A DNA stretch of 64,000 nt from Massilia psychrophila (GCF_002760665.1 NZ_PDOB01000001.1:1-64000), one strand, 5' to 3'. Positions 39,145 through 49,953 are shown, counted from the stretch's first letter. Numbers and translations are program-made. Notes: a model not told the origin generated them from the sequence alone.

Positions 39145-40179
39145 ATGCTAGTCGTACGCGCAATCACCACCTCGGACCTCGATGCATTGCTCGAGATGGC
39201 CAGCCAGGTCGGTACCGGCATGACCACCCTCAAGCCCGACCGCACGATGCTGGGCGCCCGCATCGCGGTGGCGGTGGCGTCGTTCGCGCAAACCATCGCG
39301 CCCGAACAGCGCGACTACATGTTCGTCATGGAAGACACCTCGACCGGCCGCCTGGCCGGCGTGTGCGCGATCAAGGCTGCGGTCGGCCTGACCGAGCCGT
39401 TCTACAATTACCGCATCGGCACGCTGGTGCATTCGAGCCGCGAGCTCGATATTTTCACCCGCATGGACACGCTGTATTTGTCGAACGACCTGACCGGGTC
39501 GACCGAACTGTGTTCGCTGTTCCTGCATCCGGATTACCGGGTCGGCCACAACGGCAAGTGGCTGTCGAAGAGCCGCTTCCTGTTCATCGCCCAGTTTCCC
39601 CACCTGTTCACCGAAAAGCTGATCGCCGAGATGCGCGGCTTCCAGGCCGAAGACGGCAGCTCGCCGTTTTACGAAGGCCTCGGCCGCCATTTTTTCAAGA
39701 TGGATTTCGATTACGTCGACGACCTGACCGCGCTCGGAAAAAAATCCTTCATCGCCGAGTTGATGCCGCGCCAGCCGCTGTACGTGGCCTATCTGCCGGA
39801 AGACGCCCAGGAAGTGATCGGCAAGGTCCACCTCAGCACGGCGCCGGCGCGCAAGCTGCTCGAGCAGGAAGGCATGCACTTCGAAGGCTACATCGACATC
39901 TTCGACGCCGGCCCGGTGCTGCAGGGACGCGTCGCCGAGTTGCGCTCGGTGCGCGACAGCGCCATCGTCGCCGCCACCGAGGCTGCTGCGTCGGAAGAAT
40001 CGGAATACACCCTGATCTCCAACACGGTGCTGCAGGATTTTCGCATGATCGTCGCCCGCGCGACGTCGGCCGCAGGCGCGATTGCCTTGTCGGCGGCCCA
40101 GCTCGACCTGCTGCACTGCCTTCATGGCGACCCGTTGCGCACCTTGCCCCTTAACGTCAGGAAGAACGCCAATGCTTAA
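39145..40179 (+). CDS. aruG: Arginine N-succinyltransferase, beta subunit
   Basis: A 344-residue paralogue of aruF with the same length and the blocks DGSSPFYEGLGRHFFKMDF and AELMPRQPLYVAYLPEDAQ. The two form the heteromeric transferase. It starts 11 bases after aruF and its stop overlaps the start of astD by 8 bases (ATGCTTAA), so translation is coupled. Confidence 0.94.
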   Translation: MLVVRAITTSDLDALLEMASQVGTGMTTLKPDRTMLGARIAVAVASFAQTIAPEQRDYMFVMEDTSTGRLAGVCAIKAAVGLTEPFYNYRIGTLVHSSRELDIFTRMDTLYLSNDLTGSTELCSLFLHPDYRVGHNGKWLSKSRFLFIAQFPHLFTEKLIAEMRGFQAEDGSSPFYEGLGRHFFKMDFDYVDDLTALGKKSFIAELMPRQPLYVAYLPEDAQEVIGKVHLSTAPARKLLEQEGMHFEGYIDIFDAGPVLQGRVAELRSVRDSAIVAATEAAASEESEYTLISNTVLQDFRMIVARATSAAGAIALSAAQLDLLHCLHGDPLRTLPLNVRKNANA

Positions 40180-41641
40180 GCTCAGTAATTTCATTAACGG
40201 TCAATGGCAGGCCGGCAGCGGTGCCGAGCTGGTGACGATCGACCCTTCCACGGGCCGCCAGAGCTGGTCGAGCAACGCCTCGACGCCGGCCGATGTCGAG
40301 CGCGCCGCCAGCGCGGCGCGCGCCAGCTTTACGCAATGGGCGTTGACGCCGGTTGATGAGCGCGTCGCCATGTGCGCGCGCTTTCGCGACCTGCTCAGGC
40401 AGCACGCCGAGGAGCTGGCCCACATCATCGCCGAAGAAGTCGGCAAGCCGCTGTGGGAAGCGCGCACCGAAGTGGCGACGATGGCCAATAAGGTCGACAT
40501 CTCGGTGCAGGCCTACGGCGCGCGTACCGGCGAGACGCAAGCGAAGGTCGCCGACGGCACCGCGGTGCTGCGCCACCGCCCGCACGGTGTGTTCGGCGTG
40601 TTCGGACCGTATAATTTTCCCGGCCACCTGCCCAACGGGCACATCGTCCCGGCCCTCATCGCCGGCAACACGGTGGTGTTCAAGCCGAGCGAATATGCGC
40701 CGCGCACCGCCATCAAGACGGTGCAACTGTGGCAGCAGGCCGGCTTGCCGGCCGGCGTCATCAACCTGGTCAACGGCGGCCGCGACACCGGCATCGCACT
40801 GGGCCGCGAGCCGCTGCTCGACGGCGTGCTGTTTACCGGCAGCTGCCAGACCGGCATCGCGCTGCACAAGCAGTTCGGCGGCCAGCCCGGCAAAATGCTG
40901 GCGTTGGAAATGGGCGGCAACAACCCGCTGGTGGTGTGGGATGTCGACGATGTCGACGCCGCCGTGCACCATACGGTGATGTCGGCGTTCATCTCGGCCG
41001 GCCAGCGCTGCACCTGCGCGCGCCGTTTGCTCGTGCAAGATACGCCTGCCGGCGCCGCCTTCGTCGACCGCCTGGTCGCGGTGGCGGCGAGCTTGGCGGT
41101 GGGCGCGTCGGACGCGCAGCCGCAGCCGTTCATGGGCCCGGTGGTATCCGCCGCGGTCGCCGCCCGGCTGGTGCAGGCGCAAGCCGACATGGTGGCAAAG
41201 GGCGGCGTGACGCTGCTGCAGATGCGCCAGCTTGACCCGAACGCCGGTTTTGTGACCGCCGGTATCGTCGACGTCACCGGTGCAAAAGGGATCGCGGACG
41301 AAGAGTGGTTCGGCCCGCTGCTGCAAGTGATCCGCGTGGCCAGTTTTGATGCCGCCATCGAGGTCGCCAACGCCACCGAATTCGGCCTTGCCGCGGCACT
41401 GCTGTCGAACGACGAGGCATTGTGGAAGCGGTTTTCGGTGCAGGCGCGCGCCGGCATCGTCAACTGGAATCGCCCGACCACGGGCGCTGCCAGTTCGGCG
41501 CCGTTCGGCGGCGTCGGCAAGTCGGGCAACCACCGCCCGAGCGCATATTATGCGGCCGACTACTGCGCCTATCCAGTGGCGTCGATCGAAACGGGCGAAC
41601 TGGCGATGCCGGCCACATTGTCGCCCGGGCTGAGCTTTTAA
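40172..41641 (+). CDS. astD: Succinylglutamate-semialdehyde dehydrogenase
   Basis: A 489-residue aldehyde dehydrogenase. FGPYNFPGHLPNGHIVPAL holds the cofactor Asn, LEMGGNNPLVV the general-base Glu, and AGQRCTCARRL the catalytic Cys. It oxidises succinylglutamate semialdehyde to succinylglutamate with NAD, step four of AST. The ATG at 40172 overlaps the end of aruG; AGGAAG lies just ahead. Confidence 0.95.
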   Translation: MLKLSNFINGQWQAGSGAELVTIDPSTGRQSWSSNASTPADVERAASAARASFTQWALTPVDERVAMCARFRDLLRQHAEELAHIIAEEVGKPLWEARTEVATMANKVDISVQAYGARTGETQAKVADGTAVLRHRPHGVFGVFGPYNFPGHLPNGHIVPALIAGNTVVFKPSEYAPRTAIKTVQLWQQAGLPAGVINLVNGGRDTGIALGREPLLDGVLFTGSCQTGIALHKQFGGQPGKMLALEMGGNNPLVVWDVDDVDAAVHHTVMSAFISAGQRCTCARRLLVQDTPAGAAFVDRLVAVAASLAVGASDAQPQPFMGPVVSAAVAARLVQAQADMVAKGGVTLLQMRQLDPNAGFVTAGIVDVTGAKGIADEEWFGPLLQVIRVASFDAAIEVANATEFGLAAALLSNDEALWKRFSVQARAGIVNWNRPTTGAASSAPFGGVGKSGNHRPSAYYAADYCAYPVASIETGELAMPATLSPGLSF

Positions 41642-41653
41642 AAGGGGTCAACC

Positions 41654-42997
41654 ATGCACACCGGGCGCGAATACAATTTTGATGGACTGGTAGGCCCGTC
41701 CCACAATTATGCCGGGCTTTCGTTCGGTAACGTGGCCTCGCTGGGTAACGTCAAAAGCGCTTCGAACCCGAAACAGGCGGCCTTGCAGGGACTGGCAAAG
41801 ATGCGCGAGCTGGCCGCGCGCGGCTTCGCCCAGGCGCTGCTGCCGCCGCAGGCGCGGCCCGACTTTCGCCTGCTGCGCCGGATCGGCTTTGCCGGCACCG
41901 ACGCCGACGTCCTCGCGCGCGCCTGGCGCGAGGCGCCGGTGATCCTCGCCTGCGCCTGGTCGGCTTCGCCGATGTGGACCGCCAACGCCGCCACCGTCAG
42001 CCCATCGGCCGACAGCTTCGATGGCCGCGTCCACTTCACGGCGGCGAACCTGAACAACAAGCTGCACCGTTCTGGCGAACACGAACAGTCGACCCGCACG
42101 CTGCGCGCGCTGTTCGGCAACCAGCGGCACTTCGCCGTGCACGACGCGCTGCCGTCGACGCCGGCGTTCGGCGACGAGGGCGCCGCCAACCATACGCGCT
42201 TGGCCGCCAGCCATGGCGACAAGGGCGTGCAGCTGTTTGTCTACGGAAGGGTCGAATTCGACCCTTCCGCACCAAGTCCGAAGCGCTATCCGGCGCGCCA
42301 GACGCTCGAAGCGTCGCAGGCGATCGCGCGGCTGCATGGCCTGGACGCCGGCCGCACCGTGTTCGCTTCGCAGAATCCCGCAATCATCGACCAGGGCGTG
42401 TTTCATAACGATGTCATCGCTGTCGGCAACGCCAACGTGCTGTTCTATCATGAGCAGGCGTTCGCCGACGAGGCTGCGGTACTTAACCGGTTGCGCGCGG
42501 CAATGGACGGCGTCGGCGCGCAACTGGCGCCGGTGCGGGTCGATACGCGCGCGGTGTCGGTGGCCGACGCGGTGACCAGCTACCTGTTCAACAGCCAGCT
42601 CCTCAGCAAACCGGACGGCGCGATGGCGCTGGTGATCCCGCACGAATGCCGCGAGAACCAGGCGGTGTCGCGCTTCCTCGAGCAACTGGTGGCAAACCAA
42701 GGCGCGATCGACGAGCTGATCGAATTCGACCTGCACCAGAGCATGCGCAACGGTGGCGGCCCGGCCTGCCTGCGCCTGCGCGTGGCCTTGAGCGCCGCCG
42801 AGGCCAACGCGATGCACCAGGGCGTGATCATGACCGAGGCCTTGTACGCGCGGCTGGTCGACTGGGTCGACCGCCATTACCGCGACCGCCTCGAGCCGAA
42901 AGACCTGGCCGACCCGCAGCTGGCGATCGAATGCGCGCTGGCGCTGGAAGAACTGATGCGCATACTCGATTTGCCGACGCTGTACGATTTGTCGTGA
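41654..42997 (+). CDS. astB: N-succinylarginine dihydrolase
   Basis: A 447-residue enzyme of the amidinotransferase fold that hydrolyses succinylarginine to succinylornithine, two ammonia and CO2. The N-terminal [18 protein letters not shown] and the C-terminal [13 protein letters not shown] with the catalytic Cys are diagnostic. AAAGGGG precedes the ATG 13 bases after astD. The next gene starts 193 bases later, the widest gap in the operon. Confidence 0.96.
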   Translation: MHTGREYNFDGLVGPSHNYAGLSFGNVASLGNVKSASNPKQAALQGLAKMRELAARGFAQALLPPQARPDFRLLRRIGFAGTDADVLARAWREAPVILACAWSASPMWTANAATVSPSADSFDGRVHFTAANLNNKLHRSGEHEQSTRTLRALFGNQRHFAVHDALPSTPAFGDEGAANHTRLAASHGDKGVQLFVYGRVEFDPSAPSPKRYPARQTLEASQAIARLHGLDAGRTVFASQNPAIIDQGVFHNDVIAVGNANVLFYHEQAFADEAAVLNRLRAAMDGVGAQLAPVRVDTRAVSVADAVTSYLFNSQLLSKPDGAMALVIPHECRENQAVSRFLEQLVANQGAIDELIEFDLHQSMRNGGGPACLRLRVALSAAEANAMHQGVIMTEALYARLVDWVDRHYRDRLEPKDLADPQLAIECALALEELMRILDLPTLYDLS

Positions 42998-43190
42998 CCG
43001 TGGCCCGGGCGGTTTGATTCTGCCGCCGTTAGCTGTTTTAATACCGGCAGTGTCGATTGACCCTAGCTCTTAACTTTAGTTATTGACCATATTTTTGGAC
43101 CGGCCACCCCGGTCTGCCTGTAGATCGCTTTCGCATGGCCACAAGCCGCGGCGGGGGCGATAGCAACAACAACGTATTGGAGAAGCTACG

Positions 43191-46100
43191 ATGAAGCACA
43201 TGCCACAGGATCTGCGTACGCAGACACTCGACCTGGTCAATGCGAACCAGCCGTCCACCGCCGCCAGCCAGGTCGCCGCGCTGATCAGCGCCTGGCTCGG
43301 CTCGCTGGATGAAGAAGACCTCGCCGGTACCTCGCCTGCCAGCCTTGCGCCGGTCTTGTGGGACGGGTTCACCCAGGCCGCCACGCGCCCGGCGCCCGGC
43401 TGCGAGATCGCCCGGCTGCGCTACTGCGACGGCCGCGGCGGCATGGCCACCGCGCTGTTCATCTCGAATGACGACATGCCTTACCTGGTCGATTCGATCG
43501 TGATGGCGATGCGCAAGCAGCGCGTGGCCGTGGCCGGCGTGATGAACGCGGTGCTGGCGGTGCGGCGCGACGCCGGCGGCCACGCGCTGGCGGTCGGCGA
43601 AGCCGCTGCCGCAGCCGATACTCCGCTCGAATCGTACGTCCTGTGCCTGCTGTCGGAAGACCTGGCCGCTGACGAATTGGATGCGCTCACCGCCAGGCTG
43701 CAGATGGTGGCGCGCGACGCCGCCGTGGTGCGCCGCGATTCGCCAGCGATGGCCGAGCGCCTGAGCCTTGTCGCCGCCCAAGCCGCCGCGCATGGCGGCA
43801 CCGGCCAGGAAGTGGCCGCCTTCCTCGAATGGGCCAGGAACGAAGGGTTCGAGCCGTTCGGCTATGCCTATTACGTCGCCAAGCCAGGCGTGCGCGAACT
43901 CGAACGCGACCTCCCGAGCCGCATCGGCGTGCTGCAGGACACCTCGCATCCAGTCTACGGCACCTGCCTGGCGAACATCCCGGGCGACTTCGACACCCTG
44001 TCGCGCCGCTTTGACACGCTGTCGATCGTCAAGGCCGACGTCGAAGGCACGCTGCACCGCGACCAGCCGCTCGACTTCATCGGCATTCGCAATACCGATC
44101 TGCAGCAGAACATCCTCGGCGAGCACTGCTTTGTCGGCCTGTTTACCCGCGCCGCCACCGCCACCCCGCTGGCGCGCCTGCCGTACGCGCGCGGGCGCGT
44201 TGCCAAGGTCTTGTCGCTGGCCGGCGTGCGCCAGGAAGGTTTCCGCGCCGAGAAATTCCTCGAGATCCTCGAGTCGCTGCCGCGCACCGAAACGCTGGAA
44301 GCCGAGCCGGAATGGCTGTCGGCCGTGTGCAGCTCGGTGGTGTCGCTCTACAAGCAGCCGCGCGCCCGCGTGTTCGCCCGCCGCGACGTCTACGCGCGCC
44401 ACCTCAACGTGCTGGTCTACATGCCGCGCGAGCGCTACAGCGCCAGCGTGGCCGCCAGCCTGGCCGGCGCACTTAGGCAAAGCTCGGGCGCGCTCGAAGT
44501 GCGTTCGCAGACGCTGGTGGCCGACGGCCCGCTGGCGCGCGTCTACCTGATTGCGCATGCCGCGCGCAACCCGCTCGATCTCGAGTCCGATATTCAGCGC
44601 CCGCTGCTGGCAGTGCTCGACGGCTGGCACGACACTTTCGCCGCGCTGACCGACAGCATCGCCAACGTGCCCCAGCGCAGCAGCCTGCGCAAGCTGTGCG
44701 CCACGCTGCCGGTCAATTACGTCGCCGCCACGGCGCCGGCGGTCGCTTTGCGCGACCTCGGCGAGCTGCTGTCGAACGGCCAGGCCGGCCACGTGTCGGT
44801 GCGCGTTGAAGTGGACCAGGCCGACGGTTCCGGCGACGACAAAGGCGCCTCGATCCGCCTGTATTCGGCCGGGCGCGTGCCGTCGCTCTCGCGCATCCTG
44901 CCGGCGCTGCACAACGCCGGCGTCGCCATCGACCGCGAGCAGACGTTCGCCATCACGATGGCCGACAGCAGCCGTCATTTCGTCACCAGCCTCGCGGTCG
45001 ACGCCGACAGCGCGGCGAAACTGGCGAAACCGAACATCGTCGCCGTTGCCGAAGAACTGTTCGAGTCGCTGTTCAACGACGAAGCCGAAGACGGCCGCCT
45101 GAACGGGCTGTCCATCGAAGGCGGCCTCTCGATGCGCGAAGTGCAGCTGGTGCGCGCCTATATCAGCTACTGGCGCCAGACCGGCAGCAAGTTTTCGGTG
45201 CGCTACATTGCCGACACCTTGCGCCGTCAGCCGGTGCTGGTCAGGCAACTGGTCGACGCTTTCTTGCAGCGCTTCGACCCTGCGCTGGGGTCGACCGAAC
45301 ACGAGGCCGCGCTGGAAAAAATTGCCGCGCTCAAGGCGGGCCTGGCCGGCGTCAACCACGCCGACACCGAGGAAATCCTCGCCGCCCTGGCCGAGCTGGT
45401 GCTGGCCACCGTGCGCACCAATTACTTCCAGAACGGTCAACAGGGCGACAAGATCATTTTTAAATTCGACACCAGCCAACTGGCGCTGGTGCCGGAGCCG
45501 CGCCCGTACCGCGAGATCTTCGTGTTCTCGCGCCGTTTCGAAGGCGTGCACCTGCGCGGCGGCCCGGTCGCCCGCGGCGGCCTGCGCTGGTCGGACCGGA
45601 TGGAAGACTACCGCACCGAAGTGCTCGGCCTGGTCAAGGCGCAGATGGTGAAAAACGCCGTCATCGTGCCGGCCGGCTCGAAAGGCGGTTTCGTGTGCAA
45701 GCAGATGCCGAAGGACGCCGTGCGCGAGACGGTTGCCGCTGAAGGCGAGGCAGTCTACCGCCTGTTCATCGCCAGCCTGCTGGAAGTGACGGACAACCGC
45801 GTGCGCGGCACCATCGTGCCGCCGAACGACACCGTGCGCTACGACCAGGACGACCCGTACCTGGTGGTCGCCGCCGACAAGGGCACCGCGACGTTTTCCG
45901 ACATCGCCAACGGCATCGCCGTGCAGCGCGGCTTCTGGCTGGGAGACGCCTTTGCGTCGGGCGGCTCGAACGGCTACGATCACAAGAAGATGGGCATCAC
46001 CGCCAAGGGCGCGTTCGAAGCGGTCAAGCGCCACTTCTACGAAATGGACCACGACATGAACACTACCCCGATCACCATGGTCGGCGTGGGCGACATGTCG

Positions 46101-47936
46101 GGCGACGTGTTCGGCAACGGCGTGCTGCTGTCGCGTCAGCTTAAAGTGCTGGCAGCGTTCGACCATCGCCACATTTTCCTCGATCCGCAACCGGATGTGG
46201 CCGCGTCGTTCGCCGAACGCGAGCGCATGTTCGCGCTGCCGCGCTCGTCGTGGGAAGACTACGACAAGCGCCTCATTTCGGTTGGCGGCGGCGTGTTTTC
46301 GCGCCACGCCCGCTCGATCGCGCTGTCGCTGCAAGTGCGCGAGGCGCTCGACATCACCGAGACGCAGCTCGCGCCTGAAGAACTGATGCACCGTATCCTG
46401 CTGGCGCCGGTCGACCTGTTCTATAACGGCGGCATCGGCACCTACATCAAGGCGTCGACCGAGACCCACGCCCAGGTCAAGGACCGCGCCAACGACAACA
46501 TTCGCGTCGACGGCAATCAGCTGCGCTGCAAGGTGGTGTCCGAGGGCGGCAACCTGGGCGCGACCCAGAACGGGCGCATCGAATTTGCGCTCGCTGGCGG
46601 ACGCATCTTCACCGATGCGATCGACAACTCGGCCGGCGTGGATTGCTCCGACCATGAAGTCAACGTCAAGATCTGGCTCGACACCGAAGTCAATGCCGGC
46701 GCCCTTTCGGAGCTTGACCGCAACCGCATCCTCGGCGAGATGACCGGCGATATCGAGCGCCTGGTCCTGCGCGACAACATGCTGCAAACCCACCTGCTGG
46801 TGCGCGAAGCGCAGGCCCAGCTCGACGCCACCGTGGTCGACGGCTACGCGGCCCTGATCACCAGCCTCGAACTCGAAGGCGCGCTGTCGCGCGAACTCGA
46901 ACAACTGCCGACCGACGCCGAACTTGCGCGCCGCAAGGCCAATGGCATCGGCCTCACCGCGCCGGAACTGGCGGTGGTCATCGCCAACGTCAAGAACCGT
47001 TACAAGCGCCTGCTGGCGGCGCTGCCGTTGCTTGAGCTGCCTTGGGCCGAATCGGTGCTCAAGCCCTATTTCCCGGCCCAGCTGGTGGCCACCCGCAGCG
47101 CCCTGGCGCACCCGCTGGCCAATGCAATCCTGGCCACCGTGCTGGCCAACGAAGCGGTCAACCGCTGCGGTCCGTTGATGATATGCGACGTCGCGCTGGA
47201 GCACGCAATCGACGACCTTGAAGTCGTCAAGGCGTGGGGCCAGGCATGGTCGGCCTTGCACCTGGCGCCGATCTTCGACGCGCTCGACGTCGACGCGCTG
47301 CACGTGCCGTGCGCCGTGTCGATCAAGGTCGACCATCGCACCCGCGTGCTGTTCAAGGCGCTGCTCGAAGGCGTGCTGTCGGTGGCCGCCGGCCAATCCG
47401 GCGGCATGGAAGAACTCACGCGCCTGTTCGCCGCCCCCGACATGCTGGGCCGCTTGACACCGGTCAACCCCGAGGCGGATGCGCATCCGGAGCTGACGGC
47501 GGCGTTCAGCTGCGCCTGGAACGCGGTCGATGCGCTCGAATCGGTGGCCACATTCCTGTTCGCGGCGGTGTCGGTGCAGCGTCCTGCCAGCATGTCGCTG
47601 GCGCAATTTTTGCAAGTGGGGATGGCGCTGCGCGGCCAGGCCGGTATCGACACGCTCGAGCGCGGCCTGAAACTGACGGCGACCAGCAAGTCGCAGGAAC
47701 AGCTGCGCAGCTACGCGATGCAGGTCCTGCGCCGCACCCAGCAGCGCCTGCTGATGCAGGTGCTGGCGCGTTCGAACGGCGGCGCCAGGCTGCTCGAAGC
47801 GGTCGATGACGTGACCGGCCCGATGAAGCGGGCCGACCATGCGGCGCCGGCCGACCTTGACCAGGCGATGCTCGACGTCTGGGCGTTGTCGGAAGCGAGC
47901 AGCGCCGACGCTACAGCGACGGCCACGGCCGCCTGA
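43191..47936 (+). CDS. gdhB: NAD-specific glutamate dehydrogenase, large (180 kDa) class
   Basis: A 1581-residue enzyme of the GDH-180 class that oxidises glutamate to 2-oxoglutarate and ammonia. Long N-terminal regulatory (ACT-like) domains are followed by the catalytic core RGGPVARGGLRWSDR, VKNAVIVPAGSKGGFV and VGVGDMSGDVFGNG near residues 785-970. Class members are about 1600 residues and are often activated by arginine or aspartate. It lies between astB and astE and shares the TGATG junction with astE, so it is part of the AST unit. GGAG precedes the ATG. The 193-base gap upstream contains a possible hairpin (GGCGG/CCGCC) but no clear promoter. Confidence 0.95.
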   Translation: MKHMPQDLRTQTLDLVNANQPSTAASQVAALISAWLGSLDEEDLAGTSPASLAPVLWDGFTQAATRPAPGCEIARLRYCDGRGGMATALFISNDDMPYLVDSIVMAMRKQRVAVAGVMNAVLAVRRDAGGHALAVGEAAAAADTPLESYVLCLLSEDLAADELDALTARLQMVARDAAVVRRDSPAMAERLSLVAAQAAAHGGTGQEVAAFLEWARNEGFEPFGYAYYVAKPGVRELERDLPSRIGVLQDTSHPVYGTCLANIPGDFDTLSRRFDTLSIVKADVEGTLHRDQPLDFIGIRNTDLQQNILGEHCFVGLFTRAATATPLARLPYARGRVAKVLSLAGVRQEGFRAEKFLEILESLPRTETLEAEPEWLSAVCSSVVSLYKQPRARVFARRDVYARHLNVLVYMPRERYSASVAASLAGALRQSSGALEVRSQTLVADGPLARVYLIAHAARNPLDLESDIQRPLLAVLDGWHDTFAALTDSIANVPQRSSLRKLCATLPVNYVAATAPAVALRDLGELLSNGQAGHVSVRVEVDQADGSGDDKGASIRLYSAGRVPSLSRILPALHNAGVAIDREQTFAITMADSSRHFVTSLAVDADSAAKLAKPNIVAVAEELFESLFNDEAEDGRLNGLSIEGGLSMREVQLVRAYISYWRQTGSKFSVRYIADTLRRQPVLVRQLVDAFLQRFDPALGSTEHEAALEKIAALKAGLAGVNHADTEEILAALAELVLATVRTNYFQNGQQGDKIIFKFDTSQLALVPEPRPYREIFVFSRRFEGVHLRGGPVARGGLRWSDRMEDYRTEVLGLVKAQMVKNAVIVPAGSKGGFVCKQMPKDAVRETVAAEGEAVYRLFIASLLEVTDNRVRGTIVPPNDTVRYDQDDPYLVVAADKGTATFSDIANGIAVQRGFWLGDAFASGGSNGYDHKKMGITAKGAFEAVKRHFYEMDHDMNTTPITMVGVGDMSGDVFGNGVLLSRQLKVLAAFDHRHIFLDPQPDVAASFAERERMFALPRSSWEDYDKRLISVGGGVFSRHARSIALSLQVREALDITETQLAPEELMHRILLAPVDLFYNGGIGTYIKASTETHAQVKDRANDNIRVDGNQLRCKVVSEGGNLGATQNGRIEFALAGGRIFTDAIDNSAGVDCSDHEVNVKIWLDTEVNAGALSELDRNRILGEMTGDIERLVLRDNMLQTHLLVREAQAQLDATVVDGYAALITSLELEGALSRELEQLPTDAELARRKANGIGLTAPELAVVIANVKNRYKRLLAALPLLELPWAESVLKPYFPAQLVATRSALAHPLANAILATVLANEAVNRCGPLMICDVALEHAIDDLEVVKAWGQAWSALHLAPIFDALDVDALHVPCAVSIKVDHRTRVLFKALLEGVLSVAAGQSGGMEELTRLFAAPDMLGRLTPVNPEADAHPELTAAFSCAWNAVDALESVATFLFAAVSVQRPASMSLAQFLQVGMALRGQAGIDTLERGLKLTATSKSQEQLRSYAMQVLRRTQQRLLMQVLARSNGGARLLEAVDDVTGPMKRADHAAPADLDQAMLDVWALSEASSADATATATAA

Positions 47937-48931
47937 TGGCAACGCCTTTGACGCTGGCGCTGCGCCAGCTGGCGGCGGGCGATTTCGGCGCGCTGGCCGC
48001 TCGCTTCGAACCGGCCGGCTTCGACGTGTCGCTGCCGGCCGCCGGCATCGTCACGATCAAGTTGACGCACCACGCCAGCCATGCCACCCGCGCCAGCGTG
48101 CTGGTGTCGGTCGGCGTGCATGGCGACGAGACCGGACCGATCGACATGCTGGCCCAGCTGCTGGACGCGCTGTCGCACCAGCCGTCGAAGCTGGCGGTGG
48201 ACCTGATGGTCTGCGTCGGCAACATCGACGCCATCGCCGCCGGCCAGCGTTTCATCGACGCTGACCTGAACCGCATGTTCAGGCCCCGGCGCGGGGCGCT
48301 GGCGACGACGGCGGAAGCGGCGCGCGCCGATGCCATCATCGACGCCACGGCGGGTTTTTTTGACGGCGCCGGCCGCGTGCGCTGGCACCTCGACCTGCAC
48401 ACCGCGATCCGGCCATCGAGCTATCCGACCTTCGCCGTGGTGCCCGACCTGATTGCCGACGAACCGAAGACGGCGCTGGCCGGCTGGCTCGGCCAGGCTG
48501 CCATCGGCGCCATCATCATGAACCCGCAATCGGCCGGCACCTACAGTTATCACTCGGCCGAGCACCACGGCGCCGCCGCCGCGACGGTGGAACTGGGGCA
48601 GGTCGGCGCGCTCGGGCAAAACGACCTGAGCCTGTTTGCCGGCGCCGCCAGCGCGCTCGACGACCTTCTGCGCGGGGTGGCAGCATCGAGCGTCAAGGAA
48701 CCGCCGCACGTGTTCCGGGTGGCCCAGGAAATCATCAAGCTGAGCGACGGTTTTTCGATGGCGTTCGGCCGCGACACCCACAATTTTACTGCCCTGGCCG
48801 CCGGCGCGGTGATTGCCACCGACGGCGCGACGGTCTACCGCGTCGGCGCGGCCCAAGAGCTGGTGGTGTTTCCAAACCCCGAGGTGCGGGTTGGCCTGCG
48901 CGCCGCCCTGATGGTGATGCGGGTTTCCTGA
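47936..48931 (+). CDS. astE: Succinylglutamate desuccinylase
   Basis: A 331-residue zinc hydrolase of the AstE/AspA family that splits succinylglutamate into succinate and glutamate, the last AST step. VGVHGDETGPIDML holds zinc ligands His and Glu, DADLNRMFR is the substrate loop, and WHLDLHTAIRPS gives the third ligand. Its ATG uses the last base of the gdhB stop codon (TGATG), showing tight coupling to gdhB. Confidence 0.94.
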   Translation: MATPLTLALRQLAAGDFGALAARFEPAGFDVSLPAAGIVTIKLTHHASHATRASVLVSVGVHGDETGPIDMLAQLLDALSHQPSKLAVDLMVCVGNIDAIAAGQRFIDADLNRMFRPRRGALATTAEAARADAIIDATAGFFDGAGRVRWHLDLHTAIRPSSYPTFAVVPDLIADEPKTALAGWLGQAAIGAIIMNPQSAGTYSYHSAEHHGAAAATVELGQVGALGQNDLSLFAGAASALDDLLRGVAASSVKEPPHVFRVAQEIIKLSDGFSMAFGRDTHNFTALAAGAVIATDGATVYRVGAAQELVVFPNPEVRVGLRAALMVMRVS

Positions 48932-49095
48932 GCCGGAGGACGATCCACCCCGGCCACCTGGCGCTGTCGGGCGCCGGCATCCTGTACCGCGATTCGTGCA
49001 GTTCGTCGCATACGGCGGGCGGCGCGGATAGCCTTTTGATAATGTTCGGACGCTGGTGCCGCGGCGCCACCTTCCCCACATTGAAAAGGTCCATC

Positions 49096-49953
49096 ATGCG
49101 TTCAATCCTCAGCATCGGCTGTTTCCTGGCCCTGTCCGGCTGCGCCATCATTGTCAACGGCAACGACGACGTGCAAGTCAAGTCTGTCTTCATCGGCAAC
49201 GCGGTGGTCGGCGACGGCCGCCTGGCGCACGACGTGCGCGTCGTCGGCAGCGTCAGCGCGATCGATGTCAGCGGCCCGCTGGAAGTGACCGTCCGGGTCG
49301 GCCCCGCAGCTTCACTGGAGGTCGACGCCGACAGCAACCTGCTGCCGATGATCCGCACCGAAATCAGCGGTGGCGTGCTGCGCATGTGGGTCGAGGGCAG
49401 CGTGCGTAGCGCCAACAGCCTGCGCGTCAATTACAGCGTGCCTTCGCTTACCCAGGCCAGCGCCGCCGGTTCGGGCCGCCTTACCATCAGTGAATTGAAC
49501 GGCGCGCCGTTCAGCTTTACCAAAAGCGGTTCGGGCGCGGCCAACCTGTCGGGCCGCGTCAGCCGGCTCGACGTGCGTCATTCCGGCTCCGGCGCCATCC
49601 ACGCCGGCGCGCTGCGCACGGGCGAGGCCAACCTGGCGCTGAGCGGCTCGGGCCGCACGAGCCTGGGGCCGGTGCAGGGCAGCGCGTTGACCGTCAACCT
49701 GAGCGGCTCCGGTTCGCTGCACGCCAGTGGCGTTGTGACGTCCCTTAACGCCCGCGTGCATGGCTCGGGCAGCGCCGATCTCAGTGCACTGGTCAGCGAG
49801 CAAGCCGACCTAGCCACCAGCGGCTCGGGCGACATTAGCGCACAGGTCAAGCGCGCGCTGGTCGCACAGAGCACTGGCTCGGGCCAGATCACCGTGTACG
49901 GCAATCCGGGCCAGCGCAGCGTCAGCGGCAAGCACGTGGTGGTGCTGAACTGA
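49096..49953 (+). CDS. DUF2807 (GIN domain) lipoprotein
   Basis: A 285-residue secreted protein. The N terminus has a lipoprotein signal with lipobox LSG-Cys16, followed by a head-GIN/DUF2807 beta-helix built from short repeats rich in SGSG (for example HSGSGAIHAG, LSGSGRTSLG, LSGSGSLHAS, HGSGSADLS, TSGSGDISA). It likely sits on the outer membrane. Function of this family is poorly known. AAAGGT precedes the ATG at 49096. Confidence 0.88.
   Translation: MRSILSIGCFLALSGCAIIVNGNDDVQVKSVFIGNAVVGDGRLAHDVRVVGSVSAIDVSGPLEVTVRVGPAASLEVDADSNLLPMIRTEISGGVLRMWVEGSVRSANSLRVNYSVPSLTQASAAGSGRLTISELNGAPFSFTKSGSGAANLSGRVSRLDVRHSGSGAIHAGALRTGEANLALSGSGRTSLGPVQGSALTVNLSGSGSLHASGVVTSLNARVHGSGSADLSALVSEQADLATSGSGDISAQVKRALVAQSTGSGQITVYGNPGQRSVSGKHVVVLN

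Noticed and set aside
43080-47942. A 1620-codon open frame on the minus strand opposite gdhB
   Set aside because: It mirrors gdhB exactly, has low-complexity Arg/His/Gln-rich composition typical of antisense frames in GC-rich DNA, and matches no family.
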